Source of the DNA: Psychrobacter sp. 28M-43
GTDB lineage: Bacteria; Pseudomonadota; Gammaproteobacteria; Pseudomonadales; Moraxellaceae
Length of the DNA: 64,000 nt
Reading direction: 5' to 3'
NCBI RefSeq assembly: GCF_014770435.1
Contig: NZ_CP061739.1
Coordinates: 1,116,001 to 1,180,000, forward strand
This document shows, in pieces, positions 52,541 to 62,037 of this stretch. Every line of letters begins with the position of its first letter. Position 1 is the first letter of the stretch. The position numbers and the translations under genes were made by a program. The notes beneath the pieces are model-generated. The model saw only the letters and a program-made list of their open reading frames with translations. It made no database searches and was not told the DNA's origin.

Positions 52541-55399
52541 TTAATTGTCATCCTCATCGACAGCTGTTGTCTCGCTATCGTTTAGGGTGTCATCAATAGG
52601 CTTAGCATCGCTTTGCTTGTTACTTTCCTCGCTACCTTTCTTATCACTTCTCTCACCTTTTCGCTTTTCTTTTATTCTCTTATCTTCTTTCTTTTGACGT
52701 TTTTCTTTACGCTTTTTCTTCGCTTTCTTTTTGGACTTTTCATCATCGATGTCATCAGTGCTTTCTTGGTTTTCATCCCATAGCATCAGACGGCTTAATA
52801 CTTTGCCAAATAAAGTATCTTTACGATAACGGCATTTTTTATTCATGGTGTCGATGGGCAAACCAGTCATCAGCGTCAGGGCTTCACTTAGCGTATAGAC
52901 GCCATAGATATGAAATTTGCCTCTATTTACTGCATCGATAATATCATCACGTAACATCAGTTGTTTGACATTGGCCATCGGAATGACGACGCCTTGATCG
53001 CCTGTTAGCTCTTGCTCGCGGCAGGCGTCGAAGAAACCTGCGATTTTAGCATTGATGCCACCAACTGCCTGTACTTCGCCTAGCTGGTTCATAGATCCAG
53101 TAATCGCGAGAGACTGATTGATAGGAACGTTTGCTAACGCGGATAGCAATGCACAGCCTTCGCTCACAGTGGCACTATCACCGTCAATCTGCGCGTAGCT
53201 CTGCTCGAACGCCAGTGATGCACTAAAGTTCAGTGCATGATGTTGACTAAACAACGCGCGCAAATAGCTGGTCATAATCAGCATGCCTTTTGCGTGTAAA
53301 CTACCACCCAAGTCTACATCACGCTCAATATCAAGAATTTCACCTGTGCCAATATTGGGCTGAATGACCGCAGTAAGCCGTGCTGGCATGCCAAACTCAC
53401 TATCGGCATAACTAACCACGGTTAATGCATTAACTTGTCCGATAGCATCGCCTTGCGTTTGTATCAGCTGTTGGCCGTTTTTCAGCTCATCCCAGTACAG
53501 ATCGCGCAAATATCCTGAACGCTCATCCATGTCATCGATTGCTTGAGTGACGTGATCTGCCGTCACCATAGTCTCATTGTTTAATCGAGCGTGACGGTTT
53601 GATTCATGCAAGAGTTTAATCAATAAGTCACTGTGTAGGCTTAAACGATCTTGTTCTTCAGCTTGCAAGCTTAAGTGCTCAAGTAGTGTGGCCTGTGCAC
53701 TGCTATCAAACGGATAAAGGTCGGCATAGTCGATGATGTCGGCCATTTTTGCGACCAATGCCAATTCATGCTCAATGGTACGAGGCACATCGTCATGAAA
53801 GTCAGCTCGGACTTTGAATACCGCATCAAATTCAGGCTCAAGCTCTAGCAACTCATAATATAAATCTGCTTCACCTAACAAGATAACTTTGATATCTAAA
53901 TCAATAGGCGCTGGTGAGAGAGATAAGCTGCCTGTTAGCGTTAGCATTTGCTCTAGACTAGACAGTTTGATTTTTCGTGACTGTAATGCGCGCTTTAAAC
54001 CTTGCCATGCATAAGGATGCTCAAGTACGTGGCTAGCTTCTAACAGTAAATAGCCGCCATTAGCGCGATGTAGAGCACCTGCACGAATCATACTCACGTC
54101 AGTGGTTACTGTGCCTAATTGGGTGATTTGCTCGACATGCCCCAATAAATTGAGATGGGTTGGCAAATCCTCAAAGACCACAGGTGCGCCACTGTCAGGT
54201 GTATGACTGACAATAACATTTACTGCATAACGACTGGGCGTCGTAGCCAACACTGCCGTCACAAACTCCTCATCATCGCCATTGACGATACGCTCTACGT
54301 GAGTGACCATGTCATCAAATACAGCTTTGAGATATTCTACGACAAGTGGATGAGTCGCAAACTGCTCGTAGATAGGGGTAAATAATGGCTGTAAAGCACG
54401 TTGGGCAATACTACGATGTAATGCCTCTATCTCATCGTTGGCTTCGTCTTCTAGTTGCTCTAAAGCGATAGTCAATTGACTTAGGCGCTTTTGCATATGG
54501 TTCTTTTGCACGAAGTTATTCAGCTCAGCTTCATACTCATTATTGCCATATGTAGAGTCTTGGTTTTCCTTACGCTCATTATTTTTTTCGCTCAAAATAT
54601 TAACTTTTTCGCTATCATCGAGCTTTTCAGAATTTTTATGATTGCTAGGTATTTTTATTTGCTTGTCATCATCGCTATTACTTTCTGTAGGCAGCTGACT
54701 AGGATGAACAAATACGGCTTTATTATCGAACGAGCGAAACGTTAATGCTAGGTCATATTGTTTGCCTTCAGCATTAAGCGCGTCATAGGCATGACTTTCT
54801 TTTTGATGAGTACTGTTTTTGATGGCTTCAATTTTGCTTTGGTATTGATCGCTACGAAAGCGTTGGCTTAAACGCTTTTTTGCTTGCTGCCATAAGTTAT
54901 TAACTTGCTGCTGTAATAGCGAGGCTTGACCAGCTGGTAGACGCAGCGCCAATGGTGTGCGTGGATCAGTGAAATTATGCACGTATACCCAATCATCTGG
55001 CGTCGGCGCGTCAGCAGCGATACGCGTTAACAGACGACTAATCACAGTACGCTTGCCCAAACCGTTTTCACCAGCGGCAAACACATGATAACCACTGGCT
55101 TTGATATCTAGCGCTGTATGTAATGCTTTAAGCGCGCGTTGTTGACCGAAGCCAACATCTAAGTCAGGCGCAGTGCGAGTGTCTGTAGGCAATTCATCAG
55201 GGTCGCTATAGCGTTTTAATTGCTCAGCGGAAATGCGACAATTTTGCTGAACTTCTGTGAAGATAGGGTTTGGGGTATCAGGTGCTTTTTGCTTAGTATT
55301 TTTTGTATTGGTAGTAGGTACTACCATATTGTTAGCGTCTTTTGATACTTGCGATATAGGGGTGTAGGGTTGTTCTGTCATAGGCGTTTGAAAAATCAT
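52541..55399 (-). CDS. Lon-like AAA+ serine protease (LonB/YcbZ-related)
   Basis: A 952-aa ATP-dependent protease. The AAA part has a P-loop-like GENGLGKRTVI (about residues 110-120) and sensor regions. The proteolytic domain (about 660-860) carries IDGDSATVSEGCALLSAL (about 733-750; Ser of DGDSA is the nucleophile) and the matching Lys in GGINAKIAGFFDA (about 776). Two regions are atypical: a charged low-complexity insertion (about 232-300, Glu/Asn/Lys/Asp-rich) inside the helical part, and a C-terminal tail of about 70 residues, almost all Lys, Asp, Glu and Arg (about 880-952). The type resembles YcbZ rather than housekeeping Lon. No strong ribosome-binding site precedes the first ATG; a second Met is at residue 7. 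Confidence 0.88.
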   Translation of the reverse strand: MIFQTPMTEQPYTPISQVSKDANNMVVPTTNTKNTKQKAPDTPNPIFTEVQQNCRISAEQLKRYSDPDELPTDTRTAPDLDVGFGQQRALKALHTALDIKASGYHVFAAGENGLGKRTVISRLLTRIAADAPTPDDWVYVHNFTDPRTPLALRLPAGQASLLQQQVNNLWQQAKKRLSQRFRSDQYQSKIEAIKNSTHQKESHAYDALNAEGKQYDLALTFRSFDNKAVFVHPSQLPTESNSDDDKQIKIPSNHKNSEKLDDSEKVNILSEKNNERKENQDSTYGNNEYEAELNNFVQKNHMQKRLSQLTIALEQLEDEANDEIEALHRSIAQRALQPLFTPIYEQFATHPLVVEYLKAVFDDMVTHVERIVNGDDEEFVTAVLATTPSRYAVNVIVSHTPDSGAPVVFEDLPTHLNLLGHVEQITQLGTVTTDVSMIRAGALHRANGGYLLLEASHVLEHPYAWQGLKRALQSRKIKLSSLEQMLTLTGSLSLSPAPIDLDIKVILLGEADLYYELLELEPEFDAVFKVRADFHDDVPRTIEHELALVAKMADIIDYADLYPFDSSAQATLLEHLSLQAEEQDRLSLHSDLLIKLLHESNRHARLNNETMVTADHVTQAIDDMDERSGYLRDLYWDELKNGQQLIQTQGDAIGQVNALTVVSYADSEFGMPARLTAVIQPNIGTGEILDIERDVDLGGSLHAKGMLIMTSYLRALFSQHHALNFSASLAFEQSYAQIDGDSATVSEGCALLSALANVPINQSLAITGSMNQLGEVQAVGGINAKIAGFFDACREQELTGDQGVVIPMANVKQLMLRDDIIDAVNRGKFHIYGVYTLSEALTLMTGLPIDTMNKKCRYRKDTLFGKVLSRLMLWDENQESTDDIDDEKSKKKAKKKRKEKRQKKEDKRIKEKRKGERSDKKGSEESNKQSDAKPIDDTLNDSETTAVDEDDN

Positions 55400-55738
55400 C
55401 TTAAAAAGTATTAAAGGAATATGAGAAGTGATTGGTTTTATCTGTTCATGCGTATTCTGAGTTTTTTATAGTCAATCATGACATCTTACAAGATATAGTC
55501 ACCTATTAGCGAAGTCATTAAGCGCAGTTTTGTATCATATTTAGACAAATGCCTGAGTAAAACTGGTAAAAAACGAATGAATTAATCAACGAATTGGAGG
55601 CAATCAAAGCAGAATAACGCCTCATGATAAGCGTAGATAGTATAAGATGTCCCACATTGGCGCAATCTGCAACTATTCAATGGGCAGACTGCATGATAAA
55701 ATAAACGGTTCACAAGTCAAAACTGGATAACTCGTTGT
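55400..55738. other. Divergent intergenic region, Lon-like/rsmG
   Basis: 339 bases between two divergent genes. AT-rich; I see no ORF, terminator or strong palindrome. Confidence 0.5.
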
Positions 55739-56455
55739 ATGTCAGCTTCCGCTAAAAACTCTTCATCGTCTGCTAGTATGGGTAATACTAATATTGATCC
55801 GGCTGGTTTCGTAAAGCTTGGTGCGCAACTGCCAAAGCTGGCCAATATCTTGGCGCAAGCGATAAATGAGCTAGGTCTGCCGTTAAGTGAAACGCAGCAG
55901 CGCACGTTATTATTGTACTTAGACCAGCTTTTATTATGGAATAAAGCGTATAATCTGACCGCGATCACTGATCCAGAAGAAGCGCTGATCAAGCATGTGG
56001 TAGATTGTCTGTCTATTATAACGCATTTACCCGCCGGATCGTTGCTAGATATCGGCACGGGAGCAGGGTTGCCAGCAGTTATCATTGCCATTTGTCAGCC
56101 TGAGCGCCAGTGTACTGCGCTTGATAGCAATCAGAAGAAAATTCGCTTTATTAAGCAAATCAGCAGCGAGCTCGGTTTGAGTAATATGCAGCCGATCGCA
56201 TCGCGTATTGAAGCGCATGAAGCAAGTTACGCTGTGGTGACATCACGAGCGTTTGCCAGTTTGATAGATTTTGTAGAAGTAGCGCAGCCAAGATTGGCAG
56301 ATGGCGGCTTCTTATGTGCTATGAAAGGCAAAGTCCCGAGTGAGGAAGAGCTGCAAGCACTTGATAGTGATTGGCATATCAAAACCATTAAGCTGACGGT
56401 GCCACGTTTGCACGACAGTCGCCATTTAATTGAAATGTCTGCCAAAGACAGTTGA
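55739..56455 (+). CDS. rsmG: 16S rRNA (guanine-N7) methyltransferase
   Basis: A 238-aa RsmG (GidB) that methylates G527 of 16S rRNA. SAM-binding LLDIGTGAGLPAVIIAI (about residues 101-117) and LDSNQKKIRFIKQI (about 128-141) are diagnostic, preceded by the family's LLLWNKAYNLTAITDPEEAL. About 25 extra Ser/Ala-rich residues precede the normal start. It is followed by parA and parB, the standard rsmG-parA-parB order of many proteobacteria, although mnmG is not next to it within this window. Confidence 0.95.
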   Translation: MSASAKNSSSSASMGNTNIDPAGFVKLGAQLPKLANILAQAINELGLPLSETQQRTLLLYLDQLLLWNKAYNLTAITDPEEALIKHVVDCLSIITHLPAGSLLDIGTGAGLPAVIIAICQPERQCTALDSNQKKIRFIKQISSELGLSNMQPIASRIEAHEASYAVVTSRAFASLIDFVEVAQPRLADGGFLCAMKGKVPSEEELQALDSDWHIKTIKLTVPRLHDSRHLIEMSAKDS

Positions 56456-56476
56456 ACCATAAATACTTCGCAGTCA

Positions 56477-56504
56477 TGAAACAGGTACGGTTTTTTGTGA
56501 AACA
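56477..56504. promoter_or_regulatory. Degenerate parS-like half-sites upstream of parA
   Basis: TGAAACA occurs at 56477-56483 and again at 56498-56504, 21 bp apart. The second sits in GGTTTTTTGTGAAACA, matching 12 of 16 positions of the parS consensus TGTTTCACGTGAAACA with an intact right half. No full parS is present in this gap. These could be decayed or weak ParB sites. Confidence 0.3.
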
Positions 56505-56693
56505 CAGTTTACGTCTGTATCTAAATGACATAGTATTTAAAAGCATTTAAAATGCTCGACCGTAAACTGAGTATTTTCGACCATAAGTTGCTTATTTTTA
56601 AATACTGAGCGAGCGTCGCTGTATAAGATTGAACAAAAATAATCGTACCAACCGAGTCAAAAGTAATAGACCCTAATAAAATTGAGTGAGTGT

Positions 56694-57473
56694 ATGGAAA
56701 TCATAGCAATTGCGAATCAAAAAGGCGGTGTGGGTAAAACCACAACGGCAGTAAATTTGACCGCCAGCTTGGCTGCTAAACGCAAGCATGTACTGCTGAT
56801 TGACTTAGACCCACAAGGCAATGCGACCAGTGGTACAGGCGTTGATAAAAACGAGTTGGATCTTACCATAGCGGACGTTTTGCTAGATGGTGTCGCGTTG
56901 TCTGAAGCAATTGTTACTAGTCCTGCAGGGTTTGATGTCATTGGTGCCAATCGCGATTTGGCTGGCATGGACATTACCTTAATGAGTAAGACAGATAGTC
57001 ATGAACTGTTCAAAACTGCGATGGCTGAGTTGGTTAACGATCAGGTATCCACACAAAAACAGCCATACGATTATGTGATTATCGATTGTGCGCCTAGTTT
57101 GAATCTACTGACGATTAATGCGTTGGTTGCTACGGATAGTGTGATTATCCCTATGCAGTGTGAGTACTATGCACTAGAAGGGTTGGCTGACTTATCGCAA
57201 ACGATTGAACGTCTTACAGAGTTGAACCCTCAGCTATACATTCGCGGTGTGGTTAGAACGCTATTTGATGCGCGTAACACGCTTGCCCGTGATGTATCTA
57301 CTGAGCTAGAAGCGCATTTTGGCGATATCATGTACAAGACTCATATTCCAAGGAATATTCGCTTAGCAGAAGCTCCCGCGCATGGCTTACCAGTTATTGC
57401 ATACGAGAGATGGTCAAAAGGTGCACGCGCGTATCAAAAGCTTGCCGCTGAAGTGATGAAACAAAGCAACTAG
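56694..57473 (+). CDS. parA: Chromosome partitioning ATPase ParA (Soj)
   Basis: A 259-aa Walker-type ATPase that binds DNA in its ATP form and moves ParB-parS complexes. The deviant P-loop KGGVGKTT is at residues 10-17, the switch region LIDLDPQGNATSGTG at about 36-50 and IDCAPSLNLLTINAL at about 130-144. The length is standard for chromosomal ParA. The ATG at 56694 gives the canonical MEIIAIANQKGG start; a TTG reading four codons earlier is less likely. parB follows 157 bp downstream. Confidence 0.95.
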   Translation: MEIIAIANQKGGVGKTTTAVNLTASLAAKRKHVLLIDLDPQGNATSGTGVDKNELDLTIADVLLDGVALSEAIVTSPAGFDVIGANRDLAGMDITLMSKTDSHELFKTAMAELVNDQVSTQKQPYDYVIIDCAPSLNLLTINALVATDSVIIPMQCEYYALEGLADLSQTIERLTELNPQLYIRGVVRTLFDARNTLARDVSTELEAHFGDIMYKTHIPRNIRLAEAPAHGLPVIAYERWSKGARAYQKLAAEVMKQSN

Positions 57474-57630
57474 TTTCTATCTAAAGTTCTTACAAAGGAT
57501 TTTTAGATAAAAAGCGTCACTGATCAGCACAGTGAATGAATAGCATAAGTATAGAACACTTAACATTGTATTTAGTAAGCCGCATCATTAATCAATTGGC
57601 TTTTATTTTAGCGTTAGAGGATAGGTAATC

Positions 57631-58800
57631 ATGGCGAAGAAAAGAGGGTTGGCTGCTAATCGAGGCTTAGATGCCTTATTAGGGTCAATCAAAAAAGAAA
57701 AGCAAATTACCGCCTCTGCCTTGCAAGACGACATGGTGGCGCGTGAAAATGCTACGCCAGATGCTAATGTGCTTGTAGATACTAATGCGCCTGTAAATAC
57801 TGTGTCTACGGATATAGCGCCTGATATCGCTCCTACAAAAGCCAGTAAAAAATCATCTGCGAAGACTACTGATAACGATGCTGCTAGTGAGAATAGCACT
57901 CGCGCGCCACGTTCATCACGTACTACTAGCAAGGCGTCGCTCAATAAATCGCGTGGCAATAGTGCAGATACGAGCGCAACCGAAGATCAGATTAGCCTTG
58001 TGCAGATCGATGTCACACGCTTGCAAGCAGGTAAGTACCAGCCTCGTCGTGATATGAGTGAGACAGCACTTGCAGAATTGGCGTCTTCTATCGAGCAGCA
58101 TGGCGTGATGCAGCCTATCGTTATCCGTCCACTGTTGGCAAATGAGGATAAGAGTGAAGCATTTGTCACTCACGAAATTATCGCTGGTGAACGCCGCTGG
58201 CGCGCAGCAAAAATGGCAGGAAAAGCAGTTATCCCTGCGATTGAGCGCGCTTTATCCGACGAGTTGGCGATTGCCCTAGCATTGATTGAAAACATCCAGC
58301 GTGAAGACTTATCAGTGATTGAGCAGGCAGCGGCGTTGCAGCGCTTTCATACGGAGTTTGGTATGAGTCATGCCATGATCGCTGAAGTCGTCGGCAAGGC
58401 GCGTACGACAGTATCGAATCTACTTCGTTTAAATCAGCTGCATGATAAAGTAAAAGACCATTTAGCCAACAGTGCGCTAGATATGGGTCATGCTCGTACG
58501 CTTTTAGCATTGTCCTCTGAACAGCAACCTATCATCGCGCAAAAGATTATCGATGGCGGTATGACCGTGCGAGAAGCTGAAAAGTTGGTCAAATCAATCT
58601 TGCAGCCAGCGCCCAAAATCAATCGTGCTGAACAAGCACAATCTCGTGATGTAGAGCGTTTGACCCAAAGATTGACAGACATGCTTGGTGCTGAAGTCAA
58701 ACTAAAGCATAAAAAAGATGGTCAAGGTAGTGTTGAGATATTTTTCCGCAATCAAGATCAATTAGCTGCGTTGATTAAACATATAGAAGCTCAAGCTTAA
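57631..58800 (+). CDS. parB: Chromosome partitioning protein ParB
   Basis: A 389-aa ParB/Spo0J CTPase clamp. The N-terminus KKRGLAANRGLDALLGSI (residues 3-20) binds ParA. Then comes a long (about 85-residue) Ala/Thr/Asp/Ser-rich linker that is larger than in most ParB proteins. The CTP-binding segment includes YQPRRDM (about 136), QPIVIRPL and GERRWRAAKMAG (about 187-198); the helix-turn-helix is seen as FGMSHAMIAEVVGKARTTVSNLLRL (about 243-267, in parts). A C-terminal dimerisation region follows. Pairs with parA; a full parS was not found within this window. Confidence 0.95.
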   Translation: MAKKRGLAANRGLDALLGSIKKEKQITASALQDDMVARENATPDANVLVDTNAPVNTVSTDIAPDIAPTKASKKSSAKTTDNDAASENSTRAPRSSRTTSKASLNKSRGNSADTSATEDQISLVQIDVTRLQAGKYQPRRDMSETALAELASSIEQHGVMQPIVIRPLLANEDKSEAFVTHEIIAGERRWRAAKMAGKAVIPAIERALSDELAIALALIENIQREDLSVIEQAAALQRFHTEFGMSHAMIAEVVGKARTTVSNLLRLNQLHDKVKDHLANSALDMGHARTLLALSSEQQPIIAQKIIDGGMTVREAEKLVKSILQPAPKINRAEQAQSRDVERLTQRLTDMLGAEVKLKHKKDGQGSVEIFFRNQDQLAALIKHIEAQA

Positions 58801-58885
58801 TAACGTTTGCGAATTAGCCGTATCTATCCAGATGCTAAGTCGCCTCTGAACATTTATTTTTGCAAAAATATGGAAGAGAGTGGGT

Positions 58886-59611
58886 ATGTGGGAGTTGGTA
58901 AAAGCAGGTGGCTGGCTAATGACACCTATCGTGGTCTGTTCTATATTGGCTTTGGTTATCATCATTGAACGTAGCCATACGCTACAGTTTAACAAAGTCG
59001 CTCCTAGCAGGTTGCGCGAACAACTAATAACTCGTTTACGTGAAAATGGCGATATTGGTCGCACACAGTTGATGAATGTAAAAGAAAAGACGGCACTTGG
59101 CGATATCTTGGCAACGGGGTTGCTATATCGTCAGTACGGGCTAGAGTCGATGACAATGCACATGCAAAACCGTGCCAGCGTCCAAGTTCATCAGTTAGAG
59201 AAAAACATCAATATGTTAGGTACTATCGGTGCGATAGCGCCGTTGCTTGGCCTATTAGGTACGGTACTAGGAATTATCTCTTCATTCTTAGCGATTACCG
59301 ATGGCGCAATGCAAGATCCGACGATGCTAGCCGCTGGCGTGTCACAGGCACTAATCACTACCGCTGCTGGTATGATTGTTGCTATCCCTGCGCTGGTTGC
59401 TTATCGTTATTTTCAGCGCCGTATCATTGATATTAATGCTCAGTTTGAGACTCAAGCAGGGCTTATGATTCAAGAGCTGTATGATTATCATTTGCTTGCT
59501 AGTGCGCAGCCATCTACAGCTTCTAGCCGTCTGTCAATAGAAGATAGTATTGTGCAAGAACGTTCATTCGGTGGGTTGGATTCGGATAAGACTAGCATAG
59601 CGGCAATGTAG
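58886..59611 (+). CDS. exbB: MotA/TolQ/ExbB proton channel family protein
   Basis: A 241-aa inner-membrane protein with three helices: one near the N-terminus (PIVVCSILALVIIIERS) and two after a cytoplasmic loop (IGAIAPLLGLLGTVLGIISSF, about residues 112-132, and ALITTAAGMIVAIPALVAYR, about 155-174), the typical ExbB/TolQ arrangement. It forms the proton channel of an energy-transducing complex with the ExbD-like protein encoded next (65 bp later). GGAAGAGAG lies just before this ATG; a GTG reading two codons earlier overlaps it. There is no tonB or tolA nearby. It heads an operon with msbA, lpxK and kdsB. Confidence 0.85.
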   Translation: MWELVKAGGWLMTPIVVCSILALVIIIERSHTLQFNKVAPSRLREQLITRLRENGDIGRTQLMNVKEKTALGDILATGLLYRQYGLESMTMHMQNRASVQVHQLEKNINMLGTIGAIAPLLGLLGTVLGIISSFLAITDGAMQDPTMLAAGVSQALITTAAGMIVAIPALVAYRYFQRRIIDINAQFETQAGLMIQELYDYHLLASAQPSTASSRLSIEDSIVQERSFGGLDSDKTSIAAM

Positions 59612-59676
59612 TCAATGCGGTTTTAAAGAATAGAAATCTTGAGCCTATACATGGTAGCTGAATTAAAGAGATTGAT

Positions 59677-60108
59677 ATGCGTTTTAGAAAACCAACGGTT
59701 GAACCACTTGAAATTAATCTAACACCGATGATTGATTGTTTACTGTTTTTGATAGTGTTTTTATTACTTGCTACTTCATTTAATCACTTTAGTCGTTTAA
59801 ATATTATCCTTCCTGAAGCGGAAGGTGTCGCACTGACAGAACAAAACAACAGTATCGAAGTAGCTGTGCAAGAAGATGGTAGCTATTTGGTCAACGGCAT
59901 TACACTTGCTAGTAGCAATGAGGCTGAACTGACCAGTATGTTGCAGCAAGAGGCGGGCAGCAATCGCGATATGTTATTTGTCATTGCAGCGGATGCCAAT
60001 GCGACTCATCAGTCTGTGGTACGAGTGATGGATATCGCTGGAAAGCTCGGATTTTTGAATTTAAACATCAGTACAGTGGTACCACTTGGCCAAACGCTGC
60101 CGCAATAA
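59677..60108 (+). CDS. exbD: ExbD/TolR family biopolymer transport protein
   Basis: A 143-aa ExbD/TolR-type protein. A short cytoplasmic N-terminus leads to a single membrane helix (about residues 17-37) with the conserved proton-handling Asp20 in LTPMIDCLLFLIVFLLLATS, followed by a periplasmic domain ending in NLNISTVVPLG. It pairs with the ExbB-like protein upstream. Standing between exbB and msbA, it is part of the common exbB-exbD-msbA-lpxK-kdsB envelope cluster; in such settings it probably serves TonB-type energising, but the partner is not encoded here. Confidence 0.88.
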   Translation: MRFRKPTVEPLEINLTPMIDCLLFLIVFLLLATSFNHFSRLNIILPEAEGVALTEQNNSIEVAVQEDGSYLVNGITLASSNEAELTSMLQQEAGSNRDMLFVIAADANATHQSVVRVMDIAGKLGFLNLNISTVVPLGQTLPQ

Positions 60109-60183
60109 CAGATATAGTCTTATCATCATAAAACTGTGTAAAACACAGCCCATTCATACCACGATACCCAAATTGAGGCTTTT

Positions 60184-61971
60184 ATGAGCCAAGCTTATTT
60201 ACCTGACTCTAAAAAATCTTCTGATAAAAATGCATCGGCAGTATCGCCCGTTACGCCTAAGAGTAAGACACTATTACGCTTATTAAGGTATTTAAAGCCT
60301 TATTGGTGGGCATTGCTATTGACGGCGTTAGGTTTTGCGATTAATGCAGGGACAGAGATTTGGACTGCCAAGCTTCTGCAATATATTACTGATGCTATCA
60401 ATCAGAATGATCGAAGCAAACAAACCTTATTTCCGCTATTGATTATATTGCTATTCTTTGTGCGCGGGGTTGGTAGTTTTTTGGGTAACTATTACTCTGC
60501 ATTGGTCTCACGCAACTTAGTCTATGAGCTACGTGTAGAAGTTTTTAATAAGTTACTGCGCTTGCCTAGTTCATTTTATTTGGCCAATCCAGCAGGTACG
60601 ATTTCATCGAAATTGATATTTGATGTTGAACAGGTCACGGCCGCCAGTACAGACTCAATGAAGACTTTGCTGCGTGATGGTTTGACCGTTGTCGCATTGA
60701 TTGGTTTTTTGTTTTATAGCAATTGGCGTCTAACGCTTATTTTATTTGTTGTCTTGCCACCAATACTATGGCTGGTACGTATTGCATCAAAGCGCTATCT
60801 TAAGCTCTCAAAAGGTATCCAAGAGACGATGGGTAATGTCAGTCACATTACCAATGAAGTCATCGGCGGCTATCAAGTGGTCAAAAACTACGGCGGTCAA
60901 TCATACGAGTCAGCACGCTTTGACAAAACATCTAAGAAAAACCTACGCCAAGGTATGAAGGTGGTTGTTACCAATAGTATTAATACGCCAGCCGTACAGC
61001 TGTTGATGGCGATTGCGATGGCCGTTGTCGTCTGGCTTGCGTTGCGACCTGCAGTAATAGATGATATTTCAGCAGGTGAGTTCATCTCCTACATTGCAGC
61101 AGCAGGTTTATTAAGTAAGCCTGTACGTTCGCTGACTGATATTAATCAGAAGCTGCAAAAAGGTCTGGCTGCTGGTGAGTCGATTTTTGCACTACTTGAT
61201 GAGCCAGAAGAAGAAGACACAGGCACAATCAGTAAAGCGCTATCAGGGCAAATGTCGTTAGACAATATCAGCTTGGTATATCCAGATTCGACGGTGGCTC
61301 TACGTGACTTTACCTTGAATATCAAAGCAGGCGAGACAGTTGCATTAGTAGGGCGAAGTGGTGCGGGCAAGTCCTCACTAGTCAATTTATTAACACGTAC
61401 TCTAGAGACGTCTTCAGGACAAATCACATTAGACGGTATGCCTATTGAAGACATTAAGTTAGAGAGTCTGCGTGCCCAGATTGCGATGGTGAACCAACAA
61501 GTAGTATTGTTTAATACCACTGTATTTAATAATATTGCTTACGGCAGCCTAGCTGATAAGACTCAAGCTGAGGTTGAACAAGCCGCAAAAGATGCCTTCG
61601 CTCATGACTTTATTATGAAAATGCCAAACGGTTATCAAAGCGAAATTGGTGCTGAAGGGTTGCAACTATCTGGTGGTCAGCGTCAGCGATTATCGATTGC
61701 TCGCGCGTTGCTAAAAGATGCACCGATTCTAATTTTAGATGAAGCCACCAGCGCACTTGATAATGAGTCTGAGTATTATATCCAGCAAGCACTCGATAAT
61801 GTGATGAAAGACCGTACTACATTGGTCATTGCCCATCGACTGACTACTATTGAATCAGCAGACCGTATTGCTGTGATGGATGGCGGCCAGATTGTTGAAT
61901 TAGGAACGCATAATGAGCTAATGCAGCTACAAGGCCACTATGCGCAAATGTATGCTCGAGATTTCGAGTAG
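60184..61971 (+). CDS. msbA: Lipid A/phospholipid flippase MsbA
   Basis: A 595-aa ABC exporter half-transporter. Six membrane helices (about residues 35-330) are followed by the nucleotide-binding domain: Walker A GRSGAGKSS (about 388), Q-loop VNQQVVLFNTTVF (about 436), signature LSGGQRQRLSIARALL (about 495-510), Walker B LILDEATSALD (about 516-526) and H-loop IAHRLTTIE. It flips lipid A-core across the inner membrane. Placement directly before lpxK and kdsB strongly favours MsbA over a generic multidrug exporter. Confidence 0.95.
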   Translation: MSQAYLPDSKKSSDKNASAVSPVTPKSKTLLRLLRYLKPYWWALLLTALGFAINAGTEIWTAKLLQYITDAINQNDRSKQTLFPLLIILLFFVRGVGSFLGNYYSALVSRNLVYELRVEVFNKLLRLPSSFYLANPAGTISSKLIFDVEQVTAASTDSMKTLLRDGLTVVALIGFLFYSNWRLTLILFVVLPPILWLVRIASKRYLKLSKGIQETMGNVSHITNEVIGGYQVVKNYGGQSYESARFDKTSKKNLRQGMKVVVTNSINTPAVQLLMAIAMAVVVWLALRPAVIDDISAGEFISYIAAAGLLSKPVRSLTDINQKLQKGLAAGESIFALLDEPEEEDTGTISKALSGQMSLDNISLVYPDSTVALRDFTLNIKAGETVALVGRSGAGKSSLVNLLTRTLETSSGQITLDGMPIEDIKLESLRAQIAMVNQQVVLFNTTVFNNIAYGSLADKTQAEVEQAAKDAFAHDFIMKMPNGYQSEIGAEGLQLSGGQRQRLSIARALLKDAPILILDEATSALDNESEYYIQQALDNVMKDRTTLVIAHRLTTIESADRIAVMDGGQIVELGTHNELMQLQGHYAQMYARDFE

Positions 61972-62037
61972 TCAGTTTAGAAGTTTTTAGCCAATTTTTA
62001 TGCAGCCATGAACCAATAAGATAAGCGACATTGATTA

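Noticed and set aside
51171..55399. WYL regulator plus Lon-like protease as a phage-defence island
   Set aside because: WYL regulators often sit in defence loci, but no nuclease, helicase cassette or toxin pair is adjacent, and both flanks are housekeeping genes.
13752..56678. 14-base match AATAGACCCTAATA at 13752-13765 and 56665-56678
   Set aside because: A 64-kb AT-rich window is expected to contain several 14-base matches by chance, and the contexts (hairpin versus parA leader) differ.
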